DNA of 64,000 nucleotides from Telluria antibiotica (lineage in GTDB: Bacteria; Pseudomonadota; Gammaproteobacteria; Burkholderiales; Burkholderiaceae_D), in NCBI RefSeq assembly GCF_011682055.1, contig NZ_JAAQOM010000023.1, forward strand, positions 1 to 64,000, read 5' to 3'. Shown piece by piece: positions 25,785 through 35,149 of this stretch. The notes below the pieces were generated by a model. That model made no database searches and had not been told where the DNA came from. It saw only the letters and a program-made list of their open reading frames with translations. The translations under genes were made by a program, and so were the position numbers. Position 1 is the first letter of the stretch. Every line of letters starts with the position of its first letter.

Positions 25785-26675
25785 TCAACCGTGCTTGTCC
25801 TGGAGCCGGTCGGCCTGCGCGCGCGACACGACGTCGTGGATGAAGTCCTCGAGCGTCGTCGCGCCGCGTTCGGGCGAGTCCGGCCAGCGGTCCTGCTCGT
25901 CCAGCACGGTCCCCGTCATGCAGGCATACGTGCGCGCCGCCGCCGGCGAGAAGCCGAGCTGGCGGAACGTCTGTTCCCACGCGTGGCGCGGGATGACGTC
26001 GACCTCGACGGGCCGCCCCAGCGCGTGCGCGAACGCGGCGGCGACGTCGCCCGGCGTGTAGCGGCGCGGTCCTTCGATGTAGCAGGTGTCCGTGCGGTCG
26101 GGCCCTTCCAGCAGCCGGCGCGCGGCCGCCTCGCCCAGGTCGCCCGGCGCGACCATCGGGATGGCGGCGTCGGCCGGGAAGAAGCTGGTCAGCTTGCCGC
26201 GGTGGCGCACGGAGTCGAGCATCTCGGCCCAGTTGCTCATGTAGTAGGCGCCGCGGTTGACCGCGACCGGGACCGCCTGCGCGCGCAGCTTTTCTTCGAA
26301 CCCGAACAGCACGGTAAGATCGCCGCACGGGTCGCCGGGCCGCGCGCCGAACGTCGAGACGGCAACGGCCTTGCGCAATCCCGAGCCCGTGACGGCGTCG
26401 ACGATGGCCGCGGCATTCGCGCGCTCGACGGCGTCCGTGTCCGTGAACGGCGCGGCCGGCGGATTCAGCAGCAGCGCCGTCGTGCCCGTGCGCAGGATCG
26501 CGCGCAGCGCGCCCACGTCGCGCACGTCGGCCACGGCGACCTTCGCGCCGGCTGCCCGCAGGTCGGCCGCGTGGCCCGCGTTGCGCGTGACGACCGTGAC
26601 GGGCTCGCCGCGGCGCAGCAGTGCGCGCGTCGTCGCCGAGCCGACGTGGCCCGTTCCTCCGATGATGATGTGCAT
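25785..26675 (-). CDS. NmrA-type NAD(P)-binding protein
   Basis: The 296-residue protein starts MHIIIGGTGHVGSATTRALL, a GxxGxxG dinucleotide-binding turn. RNAGHAADLRAAGAKVAVADVRD follows and resembles the NADP-binding region of atypical short-chain dehydrogenases such as NmrA and quinone oxidoreductase 2. AVSTFGARPG stands where the catalytic Tyr region would be and lacks the YxxxK motif, as is typical of NmrA-like members, so it may be a redox sensor or a reductase on an unknown substrate. GGAGATCGCC precedes the start. The gene stands alone, 131 bp beyond the HiPIP gene's end. Confidence 0.8.
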   Translation of the reverse strand: MHIIIGGTGHVGSATTRALLRRGEPVTVVTRNAGHAADLRAAGAKVAVADVRDVGALRAILRTGTTALLLNPPAAPFTDTDAVERANAAAIVDAVTGSGLRKAVAVSTFGARPGDPCGDLTVLFGFEEKLRAQAVPVAVNRGAYYMSNWAEMLDSVRHRGKLTSFFPADAAIPMVAPGDLGEAAARRLLEGPDRTDTCYIEGPRRYTPGDVAAAFAHALGRPVEVDVIPRHAWEQTFRQLGFSPAAARTYACMTGTVLDEQDRWPDSPERGATTLEDFIHDVVSRAQADRLQDKHG

Positions 26676-26806
26676 GGCGATCTCCTTTCGTGTTCGTGCG
26701 GCGACGGCTCGCGAAAAGAGTGCGCCGCCGCGTCATGCCGGCATGACGAGGCGACGATGTTACGCGGGGCTCCCGACAGTTTTTGTCAGGAGTGACGCGT
26801 CGTGCG

Positions 26807-27088
26807 CTACCTGGGCGTGAAGGCCATGCACCACCCGTCGGGACTGACCGGGCCGGCGACGATGTTGCACGTGCCAGACGTCTGGCCGTCCGCGGGCGGG
26901 ACGAACGCGGTGCAGTTGGCGCAGTGCCGGCCTTCGTTCGGGTGGTCCTGGTAGTGGAAGTCTTCCTTGCGCGCGCTGCCGGCGCGGGCCGGTGCGCTGC
27001 CGCCGAGCAGCGGTAGCGCCACTGCCACCGGCAGTGCGGCGGTCAATGTGCGCAGCACGCGGCGACGCGACAGTTCGTGGTCGTTCAT
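26807..27088 (-). CDS. High-potential iron-sulfur protein (HiPIP)
   Basis: The 93-residue precursor has a twin-arginine signal (SRRRVLRTLTAALPVAVALP). The mature protein of about 55 residues carries the four HiPIP cysteines: C56, C59 (RHCANCTAF), C74 (GTCNIV) and C87 (GWCMAF). HiPIPs are periplasmic one-electron carriers with a [4Fe-4S] cluster, exported folded through Tat. The gene lies 30 bp downstream of the monoheme porin gene on the same strand, so the two are very likely one operon. The pairing suggests electron exchange between the outer membrane and the periplasm. HiPIP identity is certain; the partner role is inferred from position. Confidence 0.95.
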   Translation of the reverse strand: MNDHELSRRRVLRTLTAALPVAVALPLLGGSAPARAGSARKEDFHYQDHPNEGRHCANCTAFVPPADGQTSGTCNIVAGPVSPDGWCMAFTPR

Positions 27089-27118
27089 GATGATGTCTCC
27101 TTGAAAGAATCCGTGGAC

Positions 27119-28429
27119 TCAGAACATGAACCAGCCGACCAGGTACACGGTGTCGTTGTCGGACGCCTTGCGGCCGAAGCCGTCGTAATTGAGCCTGGCG
27201 CCGTTGAACTTGTTGTAATGCGTGAACTGGAGCATGAGCCGGATGTCGCGGCGCGGCAGGTAATTGAATTCCAAGATGTAGCCGGCGCTGTCGGGACTGC
27301 CGGCACCGCTGCCGGTGACCGCCTCGCCTGTGTTGTACAGGCCGCTGTCGGCCGAGCCATGGACGCTGAAGCGGCCCACGTTGATGCCGTAGCGCTTGTC
27401 ATAGTAATAGGTGGCCTTGGCGCGGAACGCGTCGAGCCTGTCGGTGCGGTTGCTCGTCTGCGCATCCGGGTTCCAGCGTTGCCATTCGCGCGTGTAGTTG
27501 AGCTGGGCCGAGACCCGGTGCCGGTCGGTGATGTACTGGTATTGCGCGTCGACGCCGAGGTCGCGGAAGTGATCCGTCGGTCCCGTCAGCACCTGGTTGT
27601 CGGGAAAGACGTTCGCCACGAGGCCATACGTGCCGATCATCGCGGAGTGCTTGCCGCCGTCCCACTCGTGCTGCGCAGCCAGCCGCCAGTACGGGTTATA
27701 GCCACGCAGCGCGGCGGCGGAGTCCCGTTCGACGCCGAGCCGCAGCGGCGAGAACAGGTGGTTGCTGGTGCGGTAGGCCGTGACTTCCGCGTAGACCGTG
27801 TTGCGCCACATGACGTAGGCGCCCATGCCGGCGACTTGCTGCGCCAGGTTTTCGATCAGCGGGGCGGCGGCCGGCACGTTCGCCGTCGGCGACGAACTGA
27901 ACGGAAAGCCCCAGGTGCTCGTCGTGTTGTACACGTCCTGGACCTGCGGATTGTTGTGCAGCGTAAAGCCGTAGAGGAGATCGTTCGACGCGAGGCTGAG
28001 GTGGTTGGCATAGCGCAGGTCGACGTTGTCGATGCTCGCGCGGTGCTCGACGCCGTCGAACGTCGCCTGGGAAAAGATGCCGACGTGGTCGCTGAGCTTG
28101 CCGTTGTAGAACAGGCTGACCTGCTGCAGCACGACGCCGCGGTCCAGCGGAAAGTTTTGGCGGAAACTGTCGTCGGATTTCCGTGTACTCGAGTAGGCCA
28201 CCTGCAGCATGCCGGCCACGGGGACGGCCAGCCGTCGTCCGAAGGTATAGCCGTTCAGCTTGAACTGCCTGCCGGTGGGCGTCAGTTCCGGCCAGCTGAC
28301 GTGGCAGGTGAAGCAGTCCAGCCCGGTCTGGCGCGCGAAGCTGGGGACGGCCTTGGCCGGCGGCGCGCAGCACGCCAGCGCGATGGCGACGGCCGCCAGC
28401 CGCCACGGAACCTTGAAGATGGATGTCAT
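27119..28429 (-). CDS. Monoheme-cytochrome outer-membrane porin-like protein
   Basis: The 436-residue exported protein has a signal (to about PPAKA). Immediately after it comes a single c-type heme motif, C39-F-T-C42-H43, in ARQTGLDCFTCHVSWPELTP. The rest is alternating amphipathic beta-strand sequence rich in aromatic girdle residues and ends YLVGWFMF with a terminal phenylalanine, as in outer-membrane barrels. I read it as a barrel with a heme-bearing N-terminal plug. Combined with the HiPIP gene 30 bp downstream, it recalls PioB plus PioC of phototrophic iron oxidation, but with the heme on the porin itself instead of a separate decaheme PioA. A role in electron transfer or metal redox at the cell surface is inference. 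Confidence 0.72.
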   Translation of the reverse strand: MTSIFKVPWRLAAVAIALACCAPPAKAVPSFARQTGLDCFTCHVSWPELTPTGRQFKLNGYTFGRRLAVPVAGMLQVAYSSTRKSDDSFRQNFPLDRGVVLQQVSLFYNGKLSDHVGIFSQATFDGVEHRASIDNVDLRYANHLSLASNDLLYGFTLHNNPQVQDVYNTTSTWGFPFSSSPTANVPAAAPLIENLAQQVAGMGAYVMWRNTVYAEVTAYRTSNHLFSPLRLGVERDSAAALRGYNPYWRLAAQHEWDGGKHSAMIGTYGLVANVFPDNQVLTGPTDHFRDLGVDAQYQYITDRHRVSAQLNYTREWQRWNPDAQTSNRTDRLDAFRAKATYYYDKRYGINVGRFSVHGSADSGLYNTGEAVTGSGAGSPDSAGYILEFNYLPRRDIRLMLQFTHYNKFNGARLNYDGFGRKASDNDTVYLVGWFMF

Positions 28430-28580
28430 GACGATGTCCTCGCTAGGATAGCCTTGAACCTGGCCCGCGCGACATGCCGCGGGTAGCTTCGGTTAATCCC
28501 GCCGGGGGCGGACAACGTTCAATGCGTGTTCAGCGGACCCGATTCGCAGCATTACGCCGCCTCGATGTCCATGTCGGCAA

Positions 28581-28946
28581 TCATCCGCCACGCCGCCGCT
28601 TGGACACCACGCTCGCCGCGGCCGCGGCAATTGCACCAAAAGCGACGCAGAGTGGCCATCCGAAAAAGACAATGGCCACGACACTCATCGGGGCGCCTCC
28701 GCCCTGGGGGAAAGCTTCCGATCGAATGGACCAGAAGAATATTGGAACGGACGCCCACGCTGCCGCAACGCCGCCCACCCTGCTGAATGACGACAGGATG
28801 AGCGCGGGTATCGCTGTAATGATCGAGAGGATAAGCGCGGCTTTCACCGTCATGGAGGACGATAACGTGATCCAGGCGCCGATGCCGGCGTAGCTGAACA
28901 CGAGGGCATAGAGCGACCGTCGCAGACTGAAGAATGTAGTTTTCAT
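28581..28946 (-). CDS. Small hypothetical membrane protein
   Basis: The 121-residue protein has about four hydrophobic segments: residues 11-31, 35-55, 58-74 and 88-112. It ends with a basic KRRRGG tail. I recognise no family. It begins 20 bp after the stop of the phytanoyl-CoA dioxygenase-like gene on the same strand and is probably co-transcribed with it. The upstream region of the monoheme porin lies just beyond its stop. Coding appearance is supported by hydrophobic pattern and frame, but there is no motif to test. Confidence 0.55.
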   Translation of the reverse strand: MKTTFFSLRRSLYALVFSYAGIGAWITLSSSMTVKAALILSIITAIPALILSSFSRVGGVAAAWASVPIFFWSIRSEAFPQGGGAPMSVVAIVFFGWPLCVAFGAIAAAAASVVSKRRRGG

Positions 28947-28966
28947 GGGCTGGCCGCGTCGGTATA

Positions 28967-29806
28967 TCAGTCGAATCCCCGTACCGGAAAACCGGCATCC
29001 CGCTGGATCCAGTTGCGCGGCGAGTACGCCGTCCGCGCATCCGTCACGTGCAACGTGAACGCATGGCGCGACACGGGCGAGCGGTTCGGCGCGCTGTAGT
29101 GCGGCAGCAGGCCGTGGAAGCAGACGAGGTCGCCTGCCTTCGCTTCGAGCGGGACGGCCGTGCTGTCGTCCGGCCACGGCGTACCGTCCAGCTTTTCCAT
29201 CGTGATCGCGTCGCCGTCGCGGAGAAAACGTTCGCGCAGCGGGCCGCGGTGGCCGCCCGGTTCCACCCACAGGCAGCCGTTCTCGATCGTCGCGTCTTCC
29301 AGCGCGAACCAGAACGTCGTCACGCTGATCGGCGTCGAGTCGAAGAACGTCGCGTCCTGGTGCCAGCGCACTTCGCCGCCGATGCCCGGCTGCTTGAAGA
29401 TGTACATCGACTGCCATACCTGCGGCTGCGCCAGCCCGAGGTCGCGCGCGACGGCGGCCAGCTTCGCGTCGCGCGTGAAGGCTTCGAAGACCGGATCAAG
29501 GTCGTGCATGGCGTGGCCGATCTTGTTGATCGACAGGGCCTTGGCCTGCTTCAGCTGGCCGTCCGGGCCGAAGGCTTCCTCTTCGAAGAAGCAGCGGATC
29601 GTGTTGTCCGAGCCGAGGAACCAGGCGTCGGAGGCAGCCGCCTGGTCGCGCGTCGTGAACACGGCGCGCGATTCCGTGGGGTCGAACGCGTCGACGATCT
29701 CGCCCGCGCGTGCGCGCAGGCGCGCGATCTCGTCCGGCGATTTGAAATTCGGGACGACGATGTAGCCGTCGCGCTGGTAGCGGTCGCGTTGTTCCGTGGT
29801 GAGCAT
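28967..29806 (-). CDS. Phytanoyl-CoA dioxygenase (PhyH) family protein
   Basis: The 279-residue protein shows the PhyH-type 2-oxoglutarate/iron oxygenase fold: DGYIVVPNFKSPDEIARL at the start, H149/D151 in VRWHQDATFF, and the distal H236 in LLPHYSAPN with R247 in SRHAFTLHV. CLWVEPGGHRG is also typical. The family hydroxylates diverse small substrates, and the bacterial members near this type are mostly uncharacterised. The start at 29806 (MLTTEQRDRYQRDGY) matches family lengths; the longer frame to 29950 was rejected. It is divergent from the porin-urt operon and upstream of the small membrane protein. Confidence 0.85.
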   Translation of the reverse strand: MLTTEQRDRYQRDGYIVVPNFKSPDEIARLRARAGEIVDAFDPTESRAVFTTRDQAAASDAWFLGSDNTIRCFFEEEAFGPDGQLKQAKALSINKIGHAMHDLDPVFEAFTRDAKLAAVARDLGLAQPQVWQSMYIFKQPGIGGEVRWHQDATFFDSTPISVTTFWFALEDATIENGCLWVEPGGHRGPLRERFLRDGDAITMEKLDGTPWPDDSTAVPLEAKAGDLVCFHGLLPHYSAPNRSPVSRHAFTLHVTDARTAYSPRNWIQRDAGFPVRGFD

Positions 29807-29962
29807 GGTGTCCTTTCTCCGTGGTCGACATATCTTAAAACAGGATGGCGGCGGCGGGAACGACCGCCAAACCGCGAATGCGACTACGTAACCTGACGTA
29901 TGGTCCTGCCGCCTCCCGCTGGCGATGATGGTGACACGATAACCACGCATGGGAGGACAGGG

Positions 29963-31072
29963 ATGGCGTCACTAGGGAACAAGGCCGCGCTGCTGGCACT
30001 GATCGGGATCGCGGGAAGCTTCTCCGCACTGGAGGCGAGGGCCGGCGCGACCGTGAACATCGGGCCGGACCAGTCGGTGAACATCGGCTTCGGCATGCGC
30101 ACCAGCTACACGAACGCCGAACACGGCGCGCCTGACGGCTCGCGGTCGAACGACTTCAACCTGGACAGCGCCCGCATCTACCTGGGCGCGTCGCTGAACC
30201 AGCAGATCAAGGGCATGTTCAGCACCGAATGGGACGGCGACAAGGTCCGCGTGCTGGATGCCGCCGGCCAGTTCGCGTTCTCGCCCGAGCTGAACGTCTG
30301 GGCCGGGCGCCTGCTGTCGCCGAGCGACCGCGCCAACATGGCGGGGCCGTACTACTCGCTGGGCGGCGGCTACTGGGCCGGCGTGGCCTCGCGCTACGGC
30401 TACAACGGCGGCATCTTCCGCGGCCGCGACGACGGCGCCGTCGTGTGGGGCAACCTGCTGGACGGGAAGCTGGGCTATTCCATCGGCGCGTTCGAGGGCC
30501 ACACGTTCGGCATCGGCTCGCTCACGCAGAACGAGGCCAAGGCCGCCGGCGTGAAGGCATCCGACAAGCCGATGGTCGCGGGCCGCCTGCAGTACGACTT
30601 CTGGGACGCGGAGCCGGGCTACTACGGCACCGGCAACTACCTGGGTACCAAGGACATCCTCGCCGTCGGCCTCGCGGCGCGCACGCAGAAAGGCGGCGTG
30701 CTGACGCCCACGGCCGTCGGCGACTACCGCTCGTGGAACGTCGACTTCCTGCTCGAGAAGCGCCTGGCTGGCGCGGGCGCCGTGTCGCTGGAAGCCGCGT
30801 GGTACGACTACGACACGGACAACGTCGTCAAGGCCGAGCAGGGCAGGGCGTGGCTGGTGGCCGTGGGCTACGTCGTCAACCGCCTGCAGCCGTTCGTGCG
30901 CTACCAGAAGTTCGCGGCCGACACCGGCATCGACACGCGCCAGGGCGACGTCGGCGTCAACTACATCATCGACGGCTACAACGCCCAGCTGGCGGCCCTG
31001 TATTCGCGCACGACGGTCACGAACGTGCCGAACCAGTCGAAGTTCGCCGTCACCCTGCAACTGCAGTACTGA
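29963..31072 (+). CDS. Outer-membrane porin (phosphate-selective porin O/P-like) leading the urt operon
   Basis: The 369-residue protein starts at ATG 29963 after GGGAGGACAGGG. A signal peptide ends near EARAGA. The remainder is amphipathic beta-strand sequence with the opening VNIGFGMRTSYTNAE and IYLGASLNQQIKGMFSTEWD, and closes VTLQLQY with an aromatic end. This fits Porin_O_P-type barrels. The stop is 28 bp from urtA on the same strand, so the porin is probably co-transcribed and may provide the outer-membrane route for urea or short amides before the periplasmic binding protein. The pore's selectivity is not readable. Divergent from the PhyH-like gene, with a 156-bp shared upstream region. 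Confidence 0.75.
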   Translation: MASLGNKAALLALIGIAGSFSALEARAGATVNIGPDQSVNIGFGMRTSYTNAEHGAPDGSRSNDFNLDSARIYLGASLNQQIKGMFSTEWDGDKVRVLDAAGQFAFSPELNVWAGRLLSPSDRANMAGPYYSLGGGYWAGVASRYGYNGGIFRGRDDGAVVWGNLLDGKLGYSIGAFEGHTFGIGSLTQNEAKAAGVKASDKPMVAGRLQYDFWDAEPGYYGTGNYLGTKDILAVGLAARTQKGGVLTPTAVGDYRSWNVDFLLEKRLAGAGAVSLEAAWYDYDTDNVVKAEQGRAWLVAVGYVVNRLQPFVRYQKFAADTGIDTRQGDVGVNYIIDGYNAQLAALYSRTTVTNVPNQSKFAVTLQLQY

Positions 31073-31099
31073 TCAACCCATTCCATCGCGAGGCTCACC

Positions 31100-32356
31100 A
31101 TGACCAACCGCCGCAACTTCATTTCGTCCCTCACCCGCGTGGCCGCCGGCGCCGCCCTGCTGGCGAGCGGGCTGTCCGCCCACGCCGCCGACACGATCAA
31201 GGTCGGCATCCTGCATTCGCTGTCCGGCACGATGGCGATTTCCGAGACGTCGCTGAAGGACGTCGCCCTGATGGCCATCGACGAGATCAACGCCAAGGGC
31301 GGTGTCCTCGGCAAGAAGATCGAGCCCGTCGTCGTCGACCCGGCATCGAACTGGCCCCTGTTCGCGGAAAAGGCGCGCCAGCTGATCGCGAAGGACCACG
31401 TCGTCGCCATCTTCGGCTGCTGGACGTCGGTGTCGCGCAAGTCCGTGCTGCCCGTCGTGAAGGAGCTCAACGGCCTGTTGTACTACCCGGTGCAGTACGA
31501 AGGCGAGGAACTCGAGAAGAACGTGTTCTACACGGGCGCGGCGCCGAACCAGCAGGCGATTCCCGCCGTCGAGTACCTGATGAGCAAGGACGGCGGCGGC
31601 GCCAAGCGCTTCGTCCTGCTGGGCACCGACTACGTGTACCCGCGCACGACGAACAAGATCCTGCGCGCCTACCTGCACAGCAAGGGCGTGAAGGACGACG
31701 ACATCAAGGAGATGTACACGCCGTTCGGCCACGCCGACTACCAGACCATCGTCGCCGACATCAAGAAGTTCTCGGCCGGCGGCAAGACCGCGGTCATCTC
31801 CACGATCAACGGCGACTCGAACGTCCCGTTCTACAAGGAGCTGGGCAACGCGGGCCTGAAGGCGACGGACGTGCCGGTCGTGGCATTCTCCGTCGGCGAG
31901 GAAGAGCTGCGCGGCGTCGACACGAAGCCGCTCGTCGGCCACCTGGCGGCCTGGAATTACTTCGAATCCGTCAAGAACCCGACCAACGCGGACTTCGTCA
32001 AGAAGTGGAAAGCATACGCCGCGGCCAAGCACCTGCCGAACGCCGCGACGGCCGTCACCAACGATCCGATGGAAGCGACCTATGTCGGCATCCACATGTG
32101 GGCGCAGGCCGTCGAGAAGGCGAAATCGACCGATACCGACAAGGTGATCGCGGCGATGGGCGGCCAGACCTACAAGGCGCCGTCCGGCTACACGCTCGTG
32201 ATGGACCCGACCAACCACCACCTGCACAAGCCGGTGATGATCGGCGAGATCAAGGGGGACGGCCAGTTCTCCGTCGTCTGGAAGAGCAAGGAAGCGATCC
32301 GCGCGCAGCCGTGGAGCCCGTACATCAAGGGTAACGAGGGCAAGCAGAACCTGTGA
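31100..32356 (+). CDS. urtA: Urea ABC transporter substrate-binding protein UrtA
   Basis: The 418-residue periplasmic protein has a twin-arginine-like leader (TNRRNFISSLTRVAAGAALL). It then shows UrtA hallmarks: IKVGILHSLSGTMAISETSLKD, VVVDPASNWPLFAEKARQL, AIFGCWTSVSRKSVLPV, LLYYPVQYEGEE and SPSGYTL-like VMDPTNHH near the end. UrtA captures urea with high affinity for the UrtBC permease powered by UrtDE. It is the first gene of a complete urtABCDE operon and follows a porin gene by 28 bp. No urease genes lie in this window, so urea is presumably hydrolysed by enzymes encoded elsewhere. Confidence 0.95.
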   Translation: MTNRRNFISSLTRVAAGAALLASGLSAHAADTIKVGILHSLSGTMAISETSLKDVALMAIDEINAKGGVLGKKIEPVVVDPASNWPLFAEKARQLIAKDHVVAIFGCWTSVSRKSVLPVVKELNGLLYYPVQYEGEELEKNVFYTGAAPNQQAIPAVEYLMSKDGGGAKRFVLLGTDYVYPRTTNKILRAYLHSKGVKDDDIKEMYTPFGHADYQTIVADIKKFSAGGKTAVISTINGDSNVPFYKELGNAGLKATDVPVVAFSVGEEELRGVDTKPLVGHLAAWNYFESVKNPTNADFVKKWKAYAAAKHLPNAATAVTNDPMEATYVGIHMWAQAVEKAKSTDTDKVIAAMGGQTYKAPSGYTLVMDPTNHHLHKPVMIGEIKGDGQFSVVWKSKEAIRAQPWSPYIKGNEGKQNL

Positions 32357-32414
32357 TGTCGCACGCCGCCGCGCCCGCGCCCGCGGGACGGCGGCAACCC
32401 GGATTGGAACCACG

Positions 32415-34028
32415 ATGAAGCCACTCTTCAAACACATGCTGGTCGCGCTCGCGCTCGCGCTTTCCTTGCCCGCGCTGGCATCCGCCGCCATCGATCCGGC
32501 CGCGCTGCGGCCGCTCGCGGGCGACGATCCCGATGCCCGCGTCGCCGCAGTCGCCGGCATCGCCGCGACGGGCGGCCTCGATGCACGCCGCGTGCTGCAG
32601 GCACTGCTGGACGACGAACTGGCCGCGGCGCCGTCCGGCCAGGTGCTGATCGTCCACGACGGCGCCGCCAGCGACGCCGCCACCGGCGCGGCGCTCCCGC
32701 TGCCCGATGGCGTCGACGGCATCGTCGTCAACAACCGCCTGCGCGGCGCCGCGCAGGCCGCGCTGTCGGGCCTCGCGCTGCTCGCGCCTGCGCGCGACGA
32801 GCGCCTGGCTGCCGTGCGCGCGCTGCAGGCGCAGGATGCCGACCCGGCCCAGGCGCCGCTGCTGCGCCAGGCGCTCGCGCACGAGACGGATGCGGACATC
32901 CGGGCGCAGCTGGCCCTGCTCGTCGCGCGCGCCGACCTGGGCTCGCCCGACCCGGCCCGCAGGCTCGCGGCCGTGACGGCGTTGGCCGACAGCGGCGACG
33001 CCGCGCTGCGCCCGCAGCTGCAGGCGATGCTGGCGCAGAACCCGGACGGCAGCTATGCCGAACCCGACGCCGCGCTGCGTGCCGCGGCCGGCACCGCCCT
33101 GCGCGCGATCGACCAGCGCGGCACCCGCAACGAGATCGTCGGCAACCTGTTCTACGGCGTCTCGCTGGGCAGCGTGCTGCTGCTGGCTGCGCTGGGCCTG
33201 GCCATCACGTTCGGCCTGATGGGCATCATCAACATGGCGCACGGAGAACTCTTGATGATCGGCGCGTACACGACGTACGTGTGCCAGTCGCTGTTCCGCC
33301 ACTACCTGCCCGGCGCCGCCGACTGGTATCTCGTGGCCGCGCTGCCGGCCGCGTTCCTCGTCGCGTTCGCGGTCGGCGTGGTGCTGGAGCGCAGCGTGAT
33401 CCGCTGGCTGTACGGGCGGCCGCTGGAAACGCTGCTCGCCACCTGGGGCATCAGCCTGATGCTCATGCAGGCCGTGCGCACCGTGTTCGGCGCGCAGAAC
33501 GTCGAGGTCGCGAATCCCGCGTGGATGTCGGGCGGCGTGACCGTGCTGGGCTCCCTCGTGCTGCCGTACAACCGCATCGCCATCATCGTGTTCGCCGTGC
33601 TCGTCGTGGCCGCGGTGTGGCTCGTGCTGAACAAGACGCGCCTCGGGTTGTTCGTGCGCGCCGTCATGCAGAACCGGCGCATGGCCGATTGCGTGGGCGT
33701 GCCCACGGGCCGCATCGACATGATGACGTTCGGCCTCGGTTCCGGCATCGCGGGCCTGGGCGGCGTGGCGTTGTCGCAGCTCGGGAACGTCGGGCCGGAT
33801 CTCGGCCAGTCGTACATCGTCGACTCGTTCATGGTCGTCGTGCTGGGCGGCGTGGGCCAGCTGGCGGGCACCGTGCTCGGTGCGCTGGGCCTCGGCGAGA
33901 TCAACAAATTCCTGGAGCCCCTGGCCGGCGCCGTCATGGCCAAGATCTGCATCCTCGTCTTCATCATCGTCTTCATCCAGCGCCGGCCGCAGGGCCTGTT
34001 CGCGCTGAAGGGCAGGAGCATCGAATGA
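32415..34028 (+). CDS. urtB: Urea ABC transporter permease UrtB
   Basis: The 537-residue protein has the usual long UrtB N-terminus: a signal followed by about 210 residues of Ala-rich HEAT-like helices, probably periplasmic. From about residue 240 the LivH-type permease begins with NLFYGVSLGSVLLLAALGLA, GLMGIINMAHGELLMIGAY and the EAA-loop-like GGVAL..LGNVGPDLGQSYIVDSF. It forms the channel with UrtC. The stop overlaps the urtC start in ATGA. The start ATG at 32415 follows GGAACCACG. Confidence 0.93.
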   Translation: MKPLFKHMLVALALALSLPALASAAIDPAALRPLAGDDPDARVAAVAGIAATGGLDARRVLQALLDDELAAAPSGQVLIVHDGAASDAATGAALPLPDGVDGIVVNNRLRGAAQAALSGLALLAPARDERLAAVRALQAQDADPAQAPLLRQALAHETDADIRAQLALLVARADLGSPDPARRLAAVTALADSGDAALRPQLQAMLAQNPDGSYAEPDAALRAAAGTALRAIDQRGTRNEIVGNLFYGVSLGSVLLLAALGLAITFGLMGIINMAHGELLMIGAYTTYVCQSLFRHYLPGAADWYLVAALPAAFLVAFAVGVVLERSVIRWLYGRPLETLLATWGISLMLMQAVRTVFGAQNVEVANPAWMSGGVTVLGSLVLPYNRIAIIVFAVLVVAAVWLVLNKTRLGLFVRAVMQNRRMADCVGVPTGRIDMMTFGLGSGIAGLGGVALSQLGNVGPDLGQSYIVDSFMVVVLGGVGQLAGTVLGALGLGEINKFLEPLAGAVMAKICILVFIIVFIQRRPQGLFALKGRSIE

Positions 34029-35149
34029 ACCGCACCGCATCGTTATTCCCGCCCCGTGCCTGGGCCGCGCTGATGGCATGCACGCTCGCGGCAGGCCTGC
34101 TGCCCGTGCTGCACCTGGCGTTCCCGGACGGGCATCCGCTGCACGTCTCCGGCTACGTGCTGGGCCTCGTCGGCAAATTCATGTGCTATGCGCTGGCCGC
34201 GCTGGCGCTGGACCTCGTGTGGGGCTACACGGGCATCCTGTCGCTGGGCCACGGCACGTTCTTCGCGCTGGGCGCCTATGCCCACGGCATGTACCTGATG
34301 CGCGCGATCGGCCGCGACGGCAGCTACGGCAGCGTGCTGCCCGACTTCATGGTCTTCCTCGACTGGAAGGAGTACCCGTGGTACTGGGCGTTCACGGACC
34401 ACTTCTGGTACTGCATGCTCCTCGTCGTGCTGGTGCCCGGCGTGCTGGCGTTCGTGTTCGGCTGGTTCGCGTTCCGCTCGCGCATCAAGGGCGTGTACTT
34501 TTCCATCATCACCCAGGCCATGACGTACGCCTGCATGCTGCTGTTCTTCCGCAACGACACGGGCTTCGGCGGCAACAACGGCTTCACGGATTTCAAGCGC
34601 ATCCTCGGCCATCCGATCACGGCGCCCGGCACCCGCGTCGTGCTGTACCTGGTCACGCTGGCGCTGCTCGTGGGCGCGCTGCTGCTGTGCCGCTGGATCG
34701 TCCGCTCGAAACTGGGCCGTGTGCTGCAGGGCGTGCGCGATGCGGAGTCACGCCTGATGTTCATCGGCTACGACCCGCTCGCGTTCAAGCTGTTCGTGTG
34801 GACCCTGTCCGCCGTGCTGTGCGCCATCGCGGGCGCGCTGTACGTGCCGCAGGTCGGCATCATCAACCCGTCCGAGATGTCGCCGGCGAACTCGATCGAG
34901 ATGGTCGTGTGGGTGGCGATCGGCGGCCGCGGCACGCTCGTCGGTCCCATCGTCGGCGCGTTCGCCGTGAACGGCCTGAAAAGCTGGTTCACGGCCGCGT
35001 TCCCCGACCTGTGGCTGTTCGCACTGGGCCTGCTGTTCATCCTCGTGACGCTGTTCATGCGCCGCGGGATCGTCGGCACGCTGCCCGCGCTGGCGCGCAT
35101 CCTGCCGGGCCGCAGGGCGGCCGTGGCGGCGAAGGAGGAAACGGCATGA
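34025..35149 (+). CDS. urtC: Urea ABC transporter permease UrtC
   Basis: The 374-residue LivM-type permease has about ten membrane helices: LDLVWGYTGILSLGHGTFFALGAY early, GVYFSIITQAMTYACMLL in the middle, and GALYVPQVGIINPSEMSP plus WVAIGGRGTLVGPIVGAF near the cytoplasmic loop that contacts the ATPases. UrtC-specific features include FMVFLDWKEYPWYW and FGGNNGFTDFK. The start overlaps the urtB stop and its own stop overlaps urtD, both ATGA, so the whole operon is translationally coupled. Confidence 0.93.
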   Translation: MNRTASLFPPRAWAALMACTLAAGLLPVLHLAFPDGHPLHVSGYVLGLVGKFMCYALAALALDLVWGYTGILSLGHGTFFALGAYAHGMYLMRAIGRDGSYGSVLPDFMVFLDWKEYPWYWAFTDHFWYCMLLVVLVPGVLAFVFGWFAFRSRIKGVYFSIITQAMTYACMLLFFRNDTGFGGNNGFTDFKRILGHPITAPGTRVVLYLVTLALLVGALLLCRWIVRSKLGRVLQGVRDAESRLMFIGYDPLAFKLFVWTLSAVLCAIAGALYVPQVGIINPSEMSPANSIEMVVWVAIGGRGTLVGPIVGAFAVNGLKSWFTAAFPDLWLFALGLLFILVTLFMRRGIVGTLPALARILPGRRAAVAAKEETA

